From positions 1-64,000 of the forward strand of contig CANJWZ010000019.1 of the NCBI GenBank assembly GCA_947478725.1: DNA of 64,000 nucleotides. Direction: 5' to 3'. The position numbers and the translations under genes were made by a program. The stretch is from Comamonadaceae bacterium. Its GTDB lineage: Bacteria; Pseudomonadota; Gammaproteobacteria; Burkholderiales; Burkholderiaceae_C. The notes beneath the pieces were generated by a model that worked only from the letters and a program-made list of their open reading frames with translations, searched no databases and was not told the origin of the DNA. Below are positions 44,732-53,168 of this stretch, in pieces. Numbering within the stretch: the stretch's first letter is position 1; each line of letters begins with the position of its first letter.

Positions 44732-45346
44732 CGCAGCGCGGCATAACTGATCGACCAAGCCTTGGGCGGCAGCTTCTAACTCATGGGCAGGAAAGACTTG
44801 ATCAACCGCACCCGCAGCAAGGCAACGCTCGGCGTCCACGGCCTGACTGAGCATCAGCCATTGCTTCGCTCGAACAGCGCCGATACGCCGCGCCAGAAAA
44901 TAAGACGCTCCGACATCGGGCGACAAGCCGATGGCTGAATACCCTGTGCGCAGTTTCATGCTGTCGCTGGCCAGCACGAAGTCGCCACACAAGGCCAAAC
45001 CGATGCCCGCACCGCCGACCGGTCCACCGACCACAGTCACCACAGGGCAAGTCGCCTGTGCCAGCTGCAAATACGCCGGCAGAAGTTGTTCCAGGATGTC
45101 ATCGACAAGCGCTGGCAGCTGATCGCCCGCGCTGGCGAACTCCTGAATATCGCCACCCGCGCAAAAAATCGGTCCACGTGCCTTGACAACGACCACGCGC
45201 GGTTGTGCAGCCAGCACATCAGCGATGGCCTGCGCCAAAGCGGATGCTGTGCCGCGACCTAAAGCGTTGTGGTGTGTTGGGCGATCAAGGACGATGCTGC
45301 CCACCAGAGCCTCCGAAGTCCATTCAATGCCGTGAAGATTTGGCAT
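44561..45346 (-). CDS. Enoyl-CoA hydratase/isomerase family protein with duplicated 3' end
   Basis: A 261-residue crotonase. VLDRPTHHNALGRGTA, IFCAGGDIQEF and GGPVGGAGIGLALCGD form the acyl-CoA pocket; the catalytic loop is SAIGLSPDVGASYFLARRIG, in which Asp replaces Glu, as in isomerase-like PaaG-type members. ATG at 45346 lies 4 bp after the livF stop; the longer frame to 45460 runs inside livF. The final 57 codons recur beyond the toxin-antitoxin cassette, so this gene may be a chimera whose end came with the cassette. Confidence 0.88.
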   Translation of the reverse strand: MPNLHGIEWTSEALVGSIVLDRPTHHNALGRGTASALAQAIADVLAAQPRVVVVKARGPIFCAGGDIQEFASAGDQLPALVDDILEQLLPAYLQLAQATCPVVTVVGGPVGGAGIGLALCGDFVLASDSMKLRTGYSAIGLSPDVGASYFLARRIGAVRAKQWLMLSQAVDAERCLAAGAVDQVFPAHELEAAAQGLVDQLCRAAPASLAAIKKLSMHGPGLSLQEHLLLEQQLLKACAATPDAREGVAAFVQKRPAVFKG

Positions 45347-45350
45347 GCTG

Positions 45351-46154
45351 TCAGCCCAGCCAACGTTTGCGTCGACGGTAGTGCTTGACCTCGCGGTAGT
45401 TGCGACGCTCACCGCTGGCCTGCTTGCCCAAATAGAACTCCTGAATGTCCTCATTGGCACTCAGTTCAGCGGCTGTACCCTCAAGCACCACGCGGCCGTT
45501 TTCCAGGATGTAGCCGTGGTCGGCAATTTCCAACGCGGCCTGGGCATGCTGCTCCACAATCAGCAGAGAAACACCTTCTTGGCGCAGTTTGGCAAGTAAA
45601 CCAAAAATCTCACTGACCATCATGGGTGCCAGACCGAGTGAGGGTTCATCGATCATCAGTAGCCGGGGTTGCGCCATCATGGCGCGCCCGATCAGCAACA
45701 ACTGTTGCTCCCCGCCTGATAGATAGCCCGCGGTGCGGGTTCTCAGTTCAGCCAAGCGGGGTATCAGCCCATAGACCCGGTCCAAACCATGCTTGACGTC
45801 GGGCATGCGCATCAGGCGATGCCCGCCGACGACGAGGTTTTGCTCCGCCGTCATGTGGCGCAGCACCTTGCGTCCTTCGACGACATGGACCACCCCATCG
45901 GCCACCATCTGCTCGGCAGAGCGCCCGGTGACCTGCTGGCCTAGCATGCGCACATTGCCGGAGGCCACACGCCCCTCCTCCACGGCCAGCATGCCGGAGA
46001 TGGTTTTGAGCGTGGTGCTCTTGCCAGCCCCATTAGGGCCGAGCAGCACCGTGCAGCCGCCGTCAGCCACCTCCAGCGTGATGCCTTTCAGCGACAGGAT
46101 CACGTCGGCGTAAAGGACCTCAACGTTGTTGAGTTCGACCAGTGGTTCAGACAC
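45351..46154 (-). CDS. Liv-type ABC transporter ATP-binding protein LivF
   Basis: A 267-residue ATPase. Walker A GPNGAGKST, signature LSGGEQQLLLIGRAM and Walker B LLMIDEPSLGLAP are intact. The C-terminus ends in YRRRKRWLG, the third example of this basic tail in the window. It follows livK by 16 bp and precedes the hydratase by 4 bp. Confidence 0.92.
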   Translation of the reverse strand: MSEPLVELNNVEVLYADVILSLKGITLEVADGGCTVLLGPNGAGKSTTLKTISGMLAVEEGRVASGNVRMLGQQVTGRSAEQMVADGVVHVVEGRKVLRHMTAEQNLVVGGHRLMRMPDVKHGLDRVYGLIPRLAELRTRTAGYLSGGEQQLLLIGRAMMAQPRLLMIDEPSLGLAPMMVSEIFGLLAKLRQEGVSLLIVEQHAQAALEIADHGYILENGRVVLEGTAAELSANEDIQEFYLGKQASGERRNYREVKHYRRRKRWLG

Positions 46155-46170
46155 GGCAGCTGCCTTGCAG

Positions 46171-47403
46171 TTACCACTTGGCCAGATTTGGCACGGGCAC
46201 CTGTGTGGCCGCCGTGGTCAGCTTGCCGCCCACCACCTGGCCGATATTGACCCGTGGGTCCCGGGTCGGAAAAGGCGCTTCGACCGAGTAATCGATGTCT
46301 CCACCGCTGTAGCCGAAAAAGTCCTTGCCTGAGAAATTGGTGTCAATCAAGGTTTTGTAAAGCAGCTCACCTGTCAGCTTGTCGCCGCCGTACTTTCGCG
46401 CAGCGGTTTCGACCGCCCGTACCATCACCAGGGCCTGGCTCATGCCCACGGTGGTGAGCGAGTGCCAGGGCGCTTTCATGCCGTACTTGGCCACCAGCAT
46501 GTCATAAAACTTCTTGGTCTCGCTGTCTTCCTCGGTGGCAATCACACCGGAATGGACCTCATAGTCCCCCTCCATGGCAGCCAGGCCGCCGACCAGTTTT
46601 TGCAGCATGGCAGGGGAGTTGTGAATGCTGTAAGCCATTGGCACGTTCTTGCCCAAAGCTTGCATGGCACGCTTGACAGCCACCGCCTGCTGGATATTGG
46701 TGGGCACCAGGATCAGTTCGGCGCCCGCGTTGAGAACGCGGCGCAGTTGCAGAGTCACGTCTGCAGGCTGCGGCTCCACATAAACCATTTCCACCAGACT
46801 GATCTTGGTGGGATTGGCCTTTGCATAGGCGTTCATGCCCTTGCCCAAATCGGCAAAGGTGGGGGACGCTTCGGTGGTGAACATGGCGACCTTGACCGGT
46901 CGGGAGCCACCGACTTTGTTTTTTTGGAACCACTCGACAAAGCCCGCGAATTCATGCACAAATGTGGGGCGCGTGGACATGACCCACTGGTTGGGTCGCC
47001 AGCTGAAGCCGGTGGCGGCCGAGCCCAGGATCATCGGCACCTTGTCGGTCGGCAGGCGCTGCTGGACTGCGGCAACGTCCGGCCCCCCCAAAGACAGTCC
47101 AATCAAGGGCTTGGTGGCCAGCACACCTGGCCACAGGCTGGCCGTCTGGGCCGTGTCGTAGCGCGTATCGTAGGTTTTCATGTCTAGTTTCACGCCGAGC
47201 TTGGCGCCCACTTCAGCATTCCACCAGTTCACCACACCCTCGCGCCCAGGTCCGACCATCGGCATGATGGCGGCAAACGGGCCTGAATAGTCCGACAAGG
47301 CCGGAACCTGGTAGACCGTTTGCGCGCCAACCGGTGCCATCACCGCACTAGCGATGCCCGCAGACATAAGGACTCGCGCGGTCCAGTTCATCAGTTTTTT
47401 CAT
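46171..47403 (-). CDS. Liv-type ABC transporter periplasmic binding protein LivK
   Basis: A 410-residue exported protein with a signal peptide at residues 1-27 (ending VGAQTVYQ). The mature chain begins VPALSDYSGPFAAIMP and shows the type I binding fold (VPMILGSAATGFSW, VKVAMFTTEASPTFADLGK). It differs clearly from the LivK at 28612, so the two transporters probably recognise different acids. 40 bp after livM. Confidence 0.9.
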   Translation of the reverse strand: MKKLMNWTARVLMSAGIASAVMAPVGAQTVYQVPALSDYSGPFAAIMPMVGPGREGVVNWWNAEVGAKLGVKLDMKTYDTRYDTAQTASLWPGVLATKPLIGLSLGGPDVAAVQQRLPTDKVPMILGSAATGFSWRPNQWVMSTRPTFVHEFAGFVEWFQKNKVGGSRPVKVAMFTTEASPTFADLGKGMNAYAKANPTKISLVEMVYVEPQPADVTLQLRRVLNAGAELILVPTNIQQAVAVKRAMQALGKNVPMAYSIHNSPAMLQKLVGGLAAMEGDYEVHSGVIATEEDSETKKFYDMLVAKYGMKAPWHSLTTVGMSQALVMVRAVETAARKYGGDKLTGELLYKTLIDTNFSGKDFFGYSGGDIDYSVEAPFPTRDPRVNIGQVVGGKLTTAATQVPVPNLAKW

Positions 47404-47443
47404 ATGATCTCCTGTGGTGGTTAAAGAAGCCGCCCCATGACGG

Positions 47444-48493
47444 TCAGTAGGGAAAGGGCCATAAACGAAAGGCCTTTTTGGTGATCTGAATTCGGTGCAT
47501 CACGCCCTTGGGCTCGAAAAGCAGAAAAAGAATGATGACGGTGCCCAGCAAAACATTCATGGCGGCAAAGACAAAGTCCTGCCCCAGTGCAGGCACCCAT
47601 TGCACGAAGCTTGGCCCCAGGCTGGTCACCCCCTCTCGGGCGAGCTGGATCATGACGGTGCCAATCAGCGCGCCGACGATGGAGCCCAGGCCGCCAACAA
47701 TCATCATGGCGATCATCCAGATCGCATTGAAAAGCGTGAACTGCTCGATGGAGACATGCCGCAAAGCCACCACCCACAGTCCGCCCGCAACACCGGCATA
47801 AAAAGAACTGACCAGAAAAGCACGGGCCTTGGTTGCAGCCACGGGAATGCCCATCATGCCGGCAGCGACGTCATCGTCCCGCACCGCTTCAAAGCTGCGC
47901 CCGTGGCGCGAGCGCACGATGCCGAAGGCACCCGCAGTCATGATGAGCAGCACAGCAAATGAAAACCAGTAAATCGCACGGTCGTTTTCGAGCGACAGAC
48001 CCAACACCGAAATAGATTTCACGTTCAAACCGCCGGCACCGCCCAGCCACGACTGGGGTAAATTCAACACCAGAAAATGGAACAAGGCCTGCGCTGCGAT
48101 GGTGGTGAGCGCGAGGTAAAAGCCTTTGATGCGCGCCGCCGTCAAACCAAACATCACGCCAAAAATCGCAGCCCCCGCGCCCCCGATCACCAGTGCCGCA
48201 GTCGCATCCCATCCGGCCCCCATGGCCACTGCAGCACCGTAGGCACCCACCCCCATGAACGCGGATTGGCCCAGATTGATCTGCCCCGCATAGCCGGTAC
48301 AGATTTGCAGGCCCATGACAGCCACCGCAGTGATGAAAGTGGTGTACCCAATGCTGACCCAGCGGTCTGATGCCCACCAGGGCGCAGTTGCTAACGCCAG
48401 CAGCAACACCAAAAGACTGAGCCATTGCGCACGCGTGCGAATAAGGGATCGGTCGCCCGCATAATTGGTAAAGAAAATGCCTGACGGGTCCAT
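47444..48493 (-). CDS. Liv-type ABC transporter permease LivM
   Basis: A 349-residue membrane protein with about ten hydrophobic segments. CTGYAGQINLGQSAFMGVGAY and GRSFEAVRDDDVAAGMMGI are the LivM signature and coupling-loop motifs, with MIVGGLGSIVGALIG near the end. The ATG at 48493 shares a base with the livH stop; an in-frame GTG at 48496 is possible. Confidence 0.92.
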   Translation of the reverse strand: MDPSGIFFTNYAGDRSLIRTRAQWLSLLVLLLALATAPWWASDRWVSIGYTTFITAVAVMGLQICTGYAGQINLGQSAFMGVGAYGAAVAMGAGWDATAALVIGGAGAAIFGVMFGLTAARIKGFYLALTTIAAQALFHFLVLNLPQSWLGGAGGLNVKSISVLGLSLENDRAIYWFSFAVLLIMTAGAFGIVRSRHGRSFEAVRDDDVAAGMMGIPVAATKARAFLVSSFYAGVAGGLWVVALRHVSIEQFTLFNAIWMIAMMIVGGLGSIVGALIGTVMIQLAREGVTSLGPSFVQWVPALGQDFVFAAMNVLLGTVIILFLLFEPKGVMHRIQITKKAFRLWPFPY

Positions 48494-49377
48494 CACACAC
48501 GCTCCACATGGCGCCAGCCGAACAGGCCGGTGGGACGCACCAGCAAGATCAGCAGCATGAACACAAAGGGCACGATGGATGAGGCAGAGCCGCCGATCGC
48601 AGGATCAATATAAGCGGCCACCAAAGCCTGAACAATCCCCACAATGGCGCCAGCCAGGATCAACCCGCCAATAGACTCCAGGCCCGCCAGCAAGGCCACC
48701 GGCAGCGACGCCAGCGCAACATCAGCCGTCTGGACAGTGATGGATCGGCCGGTGAGCAACACGATGGCACCGGCCGTGGCAATGACCGAGCCCATCATCC
48801 AGGCGAGGGTGACAGCACGCTTGACCGAGATCCCGAGCGATATCGCTATCGTGGGTTCTTCCGCCACAGCCGTCAGGGTCAGACCCGCACGGGTGCGGTT
48901 AAAGAACCACGACATGCCCAAAGTCACCACGACCGTCAGCAAGGCCCCGATCACCAAATTGGAGGGGAAGATCATGTCGCCAACGATCAGCGGGGCGGGT
49001 GGCAGCAGCACTGGAAAGGAACGATCCGCCGGACCCCAGGCCACCAGCACGATGCCGCGAATCAGGATCACCAGGCCAATGGTGACCATCACCATGGAGA
49101 AAACCGACTCACCCACCAGCCGTTCAAAAAACAGCCGCTCGATCAGCCAGCCGTAAGCAATAGCGCAGACAAAGGCCAGTGGAATCGCCAACCAGGGCGA
49201 GAGGCTGACACCAATGGTCAGTGTCCAGACCGAGTAAGCGCCCAGCATCATGAGCTCACCCTGGGCGAAGTTGAACACCTTGCTGGCTCTGTAGATCACC
49301 ATGAAGCCCAGCGCCAGCAAGGCGTAGATCTGACCTTGCAGGAAGCCGTTGATGAGGTAATTGAAGAAGTCGATCAT
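48493..49377 (-). CDS. Liv-type ABC transporter permease LivH
   Basis: A 294-residue membrane protein with about eight hydrophobic segments. MIDFFNYLINGFLQGQIYAL, ASKVFNFAQGELMML and LLAGLESIGGLILAGAIVG are LivH motifs. It follows the ligase gene by 4 bp, so the ligase is again encoded inside the transporter operon. Confidence 0.92.
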   Translation of the reverse strand: MIDFFNYLINGFLQGQIYALLALGFMVIYRASKVFNFAQGELMMLGAYSVWTLTIGVSLSPWLAIPLAFVCAIAYGWLIERLFFERLVGESVFSMVMVTIGLVILIRGIVLVAWGPADRSFPVLLPPAPLIVGDMIFPSNLVIGALLTVVVTLGMSWFFNRTRAGLTLTAVAEEPTIAISLGISVKRAVTLAWMMGSVIATAGAIVLLTGRSITVQTADVALASLPVALLAGLESIGGLILAGAIVGIVQALVAAYIDPAIGGSASSIVPFVFMLLILLVRPTGLFGWRHVERV

Positions 49378-49381
49378 GGGC

Positions 49382-51334
49382 TCAGTTCTCCTGAAGACTC
49401 AGTTGAGGAATGCGGCCCACGGCAACATCCGCACGCAGCACGCCAGATCGGCCGTCCTGATACCGGATCGGTATCTCAATGGCGGTTTTGGCCTGGTTCA
49501 CGTACATGGCCTCAATCAAGCAACCATAGCGCTGCTCAATGAAATCGCGCTTGAGTTTTCGGGTGCGGGTGAGTTCACCTTCGTCGGCATCGAGCTCCTT
49601 GGGCAGATTCACAAAATGGGTGATGCGAGCCGCTTCTGGCAAGGTTCGGTTGACCTGCGCGATCTCGGAAGCGACCTGCGTCAAAATCTCGGGTCGCTGC
49701 GACAAGTCGGTGAACGTGGTGAAAGAAACCCCTTGGAGCTCGGCCCAACGGCCAAAGACATCGCCATCAATATTGACCAGGGCCGTCACAGACTCACGCG
49801 ACGGGTCTCCCACCACCATCACTTCGCGGATGTAAGGAGAAAAGCGCAAACGCACCTCAATGAACTGCTTGGAGAAGGTGTGTCCGCCCTTGAGGCAGCT
49901 CATGTGCTCGACACGATCGTAGTAAATCAGCTCGGTCTCGGTCGGCCCCTGCCCGACGGCATCGCCGGTTTGAAACCAGTCACCATTCATTTTTTCAGCG
50001 CTCTTTTCAGGCTTGCCCCAGTAACCTGCAAAACCGGTTCCGCCGCGCAACTCCAAGCCTCCAGTGGGTGCCAGACGCCACTGCATGGGCTCGCCCCAGG
50101 CACTGGGCAGGAGCGCCAAATGGCCAATGGTTTCCGGATTGGCCTGCTCGCCTTGATGCACCGTGATCAAGCCGAATTCGCTGCAACCGTAGACGTTTCG
50201 CAGCATCACGCCCATGGCTGCAAACAAACGAAAGATATCAGGCGCAACGGCGGCGCCGCCAGTAAAGACGATCCTGGCACGCAGCAGCCCCAACTGATCA
50301 CGCAATGGTCGCAGCACCAGTGCGTCTGCCAGCGGCAAGAGCAGCCGCACCCACCAAGGGCGCCTGGCGGTGTCCATCTGCTCGGACCTCGCCAGGCGGC
50401 CAATGTGCAGCCCCCAGTCCACCACCCGTTGCCGCCAGGGTGGGGCATCCAGCATGCGGGCATGCACCCGTGCCGCCAAGCTTTCCCACTGCCGGGGCCC
50501 AAAAAACACCATCTCGCAGGCCAGCTCGCGAATCGCCTCCTGGATCTGGTCTGGCCGCTCGGCAAAGCTCACCCGCATCGGACGAATCAGGCCCAAAGTG
50601 ACCCCTACCCACTGCTCTGTGGCCCAGGACAGGGGGATATAAGACAGGTATTCACAGCCTTGAGGCAACTGGAGCGTCTGGCCAATACGCTCGGCATTGT
50701 GCAGCAGCGATGCGTGTGTCGTGATCACGCCTTTGGGCTCACCGGTGGTACCCGATGTGTACAGCAGCAAGGCAATGTCTTGGCTTTGCCCTTGATGGAT
50801 GGCCTGCTCAAACCAGAGCGCATCTTCCGCAGCGACGGGCCGGGCCGGTGCCTTGAAGTCGTCCCAACCGAACAGGCCTTCGTGACGATAAGACCACAGA
50901 CCACCAGACTCCCACCACACCACGGTGTGCATGCCCGCGTGTCGCGACATCAAAGGCAGAACCTTGTCGACTTGCTCCTGATCTTCAGCGAAAACACACA
51001 CAGCCTGCGCGTCTTGCAACACATAGTCGACCTCGGCCTCTGTGGCGTCAGGATACAAAGCAACGACCTTGGCCCCGATGGCCTGCGCCGCCCATTCGGC
51101 CCAGTAAAGCTCAGGGCGGTTTTCACTCATCAACACCACGGTCTGGCTGCGCTGCACCCCGCGCGCTCGCAACCCCAAAGCCAACTCGCGCACTTCGTCG
51201 CGCACATCGGCCCAGCTGAATTCTTGCCAGATGCCATTGCGCTTGTACCTTTGCGCCACCTCATCGGGGTGGTTGGCGGCGTTGTGCAGCAACCATTGCG
51301 GCAAGGTCTGCGGTGTCAGCCTGTCTGCGCTCAT
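49382..51334 (-). CDS. FadD15-type AMP-forming acyl-CoA ligase encoded within the transporter genes
   Basis: A 650-residue ligase. YTSGTTGEPKGVITTHASLL (about residue 190), YIPLSWATEQWVG, VYGCSEFGLITVH, WFQTGDAVGQ and YYDRVEHMSCLKGGHTFSKQ are present. The adenine-binding motif is CSEFG rather than the common MTE. A paralogue of the ligase at 24719 occupying the same position among liv genes, between livG and livH. Overlaps livG by ATGA. Activates the acid brought in by the adjacent transporter, probably a bulky branched acid given the downstream enzymes. Confidence 0.9.
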   Translation of the reverse strand: MSADRLTPQTLPQWLLHNAANHPDEVAQRYKRNGIWQEFSWADVRDEVRELALGLRARGVQRSQTVVLMSENRPELYWAEWAAQAIGAKVVALYPDATEAEVDYVLQDAQAVCVFAEDQEQVDKVLPLMSRHAGMHTVVWWESGGLWSYRHEGLFGWDDFKAPARPVAAEDALWFEQAIHQGQSQDIALLLYTSGTTGEPKGVITTHASLLHNAERIGQTLQLPQGCEYLSYIPLSWATEQWVGVTLGLIRPMRVSFAERPDQIQEAIRELACEMVFFGPRQWESLAARVHARMLDAPPWRQRVVDWGLHIGRLARSEQMDTARRPWWVRLLLPLADALVLRPLRDQLGLLRARIVFTGGAAVAPDIFRLFAAMGVMLRNVYGCSEFGLITVHQGEQANPETIGHLALLPSAWGEPMQWRLAPTGGLELRGGTGFAGYWGKPEKSAEKMNGDWFQTGDAVGQGPTETELIYYDRVEHMSCLKGGHTFSKQFIEVRLRFSPYIREVMVVGDPSRESVTALVNIDGDVFGRWAELQGVSFTTFTDLSQRPEILTQVASEIAQVNRTLPEAARITHFVNLPKELDADEGELTRTRKLKRDFIEQRYGCLIEAMYVNQAKTAIEIPIRYQDGRSGVLRADVAVGRIPQLSLQEN

Positions 51335-52116
51335 GCGTGCACCCCCAGATAAGCGGCAATCACCTGCTGGTCCTGCTGCACGGCGGCAGGACTTGCATCC
51401 GCGATCTTGCGGCCAAAATTAAGCACGATCACACGATCAGCAATGTCCATCACCACACCCATGTCGTGTTCCACCAAGACCACCGGAATCTGCCGCGACT
51501 CGCGAATGTCCAGAATGAAACGGGCGAGATCTTCTTTTTCTTCCACGTTCATACCGGCCATGGGTTCATCCAGCAACAGCATGCGCGGCTCCATGGCAAG
51601 GGCCCGCCCCAGATCAACCCGCTTGCGCATGCCGTAACCCAGGGTCCCCACAGGGTGATGCCGCAGGTGTTCGAGCTCAAGAAAACTCAAGATTTCCTCG
51701 GCCACGGCGCGGTGCGCCAGTTCTTCGCGGTGCGCAAATGGGTAGTAGAAAAAAGCCGTGGTCAGCGAGCTTTTCATGTGCATATACCGGCCCACCATGA
51801 TGTTGTCGAGCACGCTCATGTGGGGCAACAAATGTGTGCCCTGGAAGGTACGGGCGAGGCCCGCTTGGGCCACCAGATGCACCGGCCAGCGCCCGATGTT
51901 CTTGCCCTCAAACCGCACGCTACCTTCGCTGGGGCGGTAAAAGCCGGACAGCACGTTCAGCAAGGAACTCTTGCCTGCGCCATTGGGGCCAATGAGCGCC
52001 ACCAACTCCTGGTGTCCAATATCGATCGAGATATTGGACAACGCGGTTACGCCGCCAAACTTGAGCGTGATGTCCCGGGCCTCCAGCATGGGCAAATGGC
52101 GCTGCGCTTCGGTCAT
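51331..52116 (-). CDS. Liv-type ABC transporter ATP-binding protein LivG
   Basis: A 261-residue ATPase. Walker A GPNGAGKSS, signature region LGYGMRKRVDLGRALAM and Walker B LLLDEPMAGMNVEE are present, with LARTFQGTHLLPHMS typical for LivG. Overlaps the racemase gene upstream and the ligase gene downstream by ATGA. Confidence 0.92.
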   Translation of the reverse strand: MTEAQRHLPMLEARDITLKFGGVTALSNISIDIGHQELVALIGPNGAGKSSLLNVLSGFYRPSEGSVRFEGKNIGRWPVHLVAQAGLARTFQGTHLLPHMSVLDNIMVGRYMHMKSSLTTAFFYYPFAHREELAHRAVAEEILSFLELEHLRHHPVGTLGYGMRKRVDLGRALAMEPRMLLLDEPMAGMNVEEKEDLARFILDIRESRQIPVVLVEHDMGVVMDIADRVIVLNFGRKIADASPAAVQQDQQVIAAYLGVHA

Positions 52117-53168
52117 GGGCCTGTTACTCCTGGCAAGGGTGTGAAGCGTGGCGCAGCATGGCTGCGCGTCTGACCAGTGGCTGTCTGGGCCAGTATGCCG
52201 CGAGCAACATTGTGCGGATGACCTGCGGCTTCATCCAGCGTCAGAACGGGGGCAAAACAAGCGTCAGTGCCTTCCAAAAGCGTGCACCAATGTTGTCGGG
52301 GCTGGCTCAGGAACAGCGCCGTCATGCGGGCCTTCAAATCGGGCCAGTCCTCGACGGCGTATTGATTGCCCAGCGGGACATCCGACAAGCCGAGCTTGTT
52401 CATCAGCATTTCATAAAACTGAGGCTCCAGCGCCCCCAGGCTGATGTAAGCCCCATCAGCACAGCGGTACACGTCATAAAACGGTGAATCGTGAAACGCG
52501 CTGGGCTTGTCGGTGCCCAACTGGCCACTGTCGTGGACCCAGTGTGCAATACCGCCCATCATGGCGACGATGTCGACAATGGCGGCATCCACCACAGACC
52601 CTTGGCCACTGGTGCGAGCTGCCAGAACCGCGCTGACGATGCCAAACGCCAGACCCAGAGCACCGCCGGCATCGCCCACCACCGTGGGTGGCAACACAGG
52701 GCGCTCACCTCGGTGCGCCGACAAGGCCAACAAACCCGTCAATGCCACGTAGTTCAAATCGTGGCCGGCTGCTTGCGCCAAAGGTCCGTTCTGCCCCCAG
52801 CCGGTGATGCGGCCATAAACAATGCGCGGGTTGACGCGGGCGCACTCTGCGGGCCCCAGGCCCAATCGCTCCATCACACCAGGGCGATTTCCCTCGATGA
52901 GCGCATCGGCCTGTGCCACCAGTGCCAAGGCCTCCAGGCGGCAAGCCTCTTGCTTGAGGTCCATGCGATGGACCGTTTTGCCATGGTGCAGAGGGTTATC
53001 GCCACTGCCTGCCAACTGGGCAGCGACCAAGCCCTGGAGCGGCCTGGTGATCACCGTCACCTGCGCACCCAGATCGGCCAACATGCGCCCGGCCAGAGGG
53101 CCAGGGCCAATGCCTTCAAACTCGAGGACATGCACGCCGGTCAGTGGGGCATTCAGGCGCGCGCTCAT
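52113..53168 (-). CDS. Alpha-methylacyl-CoA racemase (CaiB/BaiF class III CoA-transferase fold)
   Basis: A 351-residue protein. FEGIGPGPLAGRMLADLGA starts the fold, and the active-site pair is visible: His in AGHDLNYVALTG and Asp in TVVGDAGG, exactly 30 residues apart, as His126 and Asp156 are in mycobacterial MCR. PFYDVYRCADG and GALEPQFYEML are also racemase-like. The enzyme epimerises the alpha carbon of 2-methylacyl-CoA esters so that the S-specific dehydrogenase can act. Coupled by ATGA overlaps to the dehydrogenase and livG genes. A true CoA-transferase would need a catalytic Asp in another context. Confidence 0.86.
   Translation of the reverse strand: MSARLNAPLTGVHVLEFEGIGPGPLAGRMLADLGAQVTVITRPLQGLVAAQLAGSGDNPLHHGKTVHRMDLKQEACRLEALALVAQADALIEGNRPGVMERLGLGPAECARVNPRIVYGRITGWGQNGPLAQAAGHDLNYVALTGLLALSAHRGERPVLPPTVVGDAGGALGLAFGIVSAVLAARTSGQGSVVDAAIVDIVAMMGGIAHWVHDSGQLGTDKPSAFHDSPFYDVYRCADGAYISLGALEPQFYEMLMNKLGLSDVPLGNQYAVEDWPDLKARMTALFLSQPRQHWCTLLEGTDACFAPVLTLDEAAGHPHNVARGILAQTATGQTRSHAAPRFTPLPGVTGP

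Noticed and set aside
49361..51352. 663-codon open frame on the plus strand
   Set aside because: It lies exactly antiparallel to the FadD15-type ligase gene, whose motifs are intact; the opposite frame has no domain and its openness follows from GC-rich codon bias.
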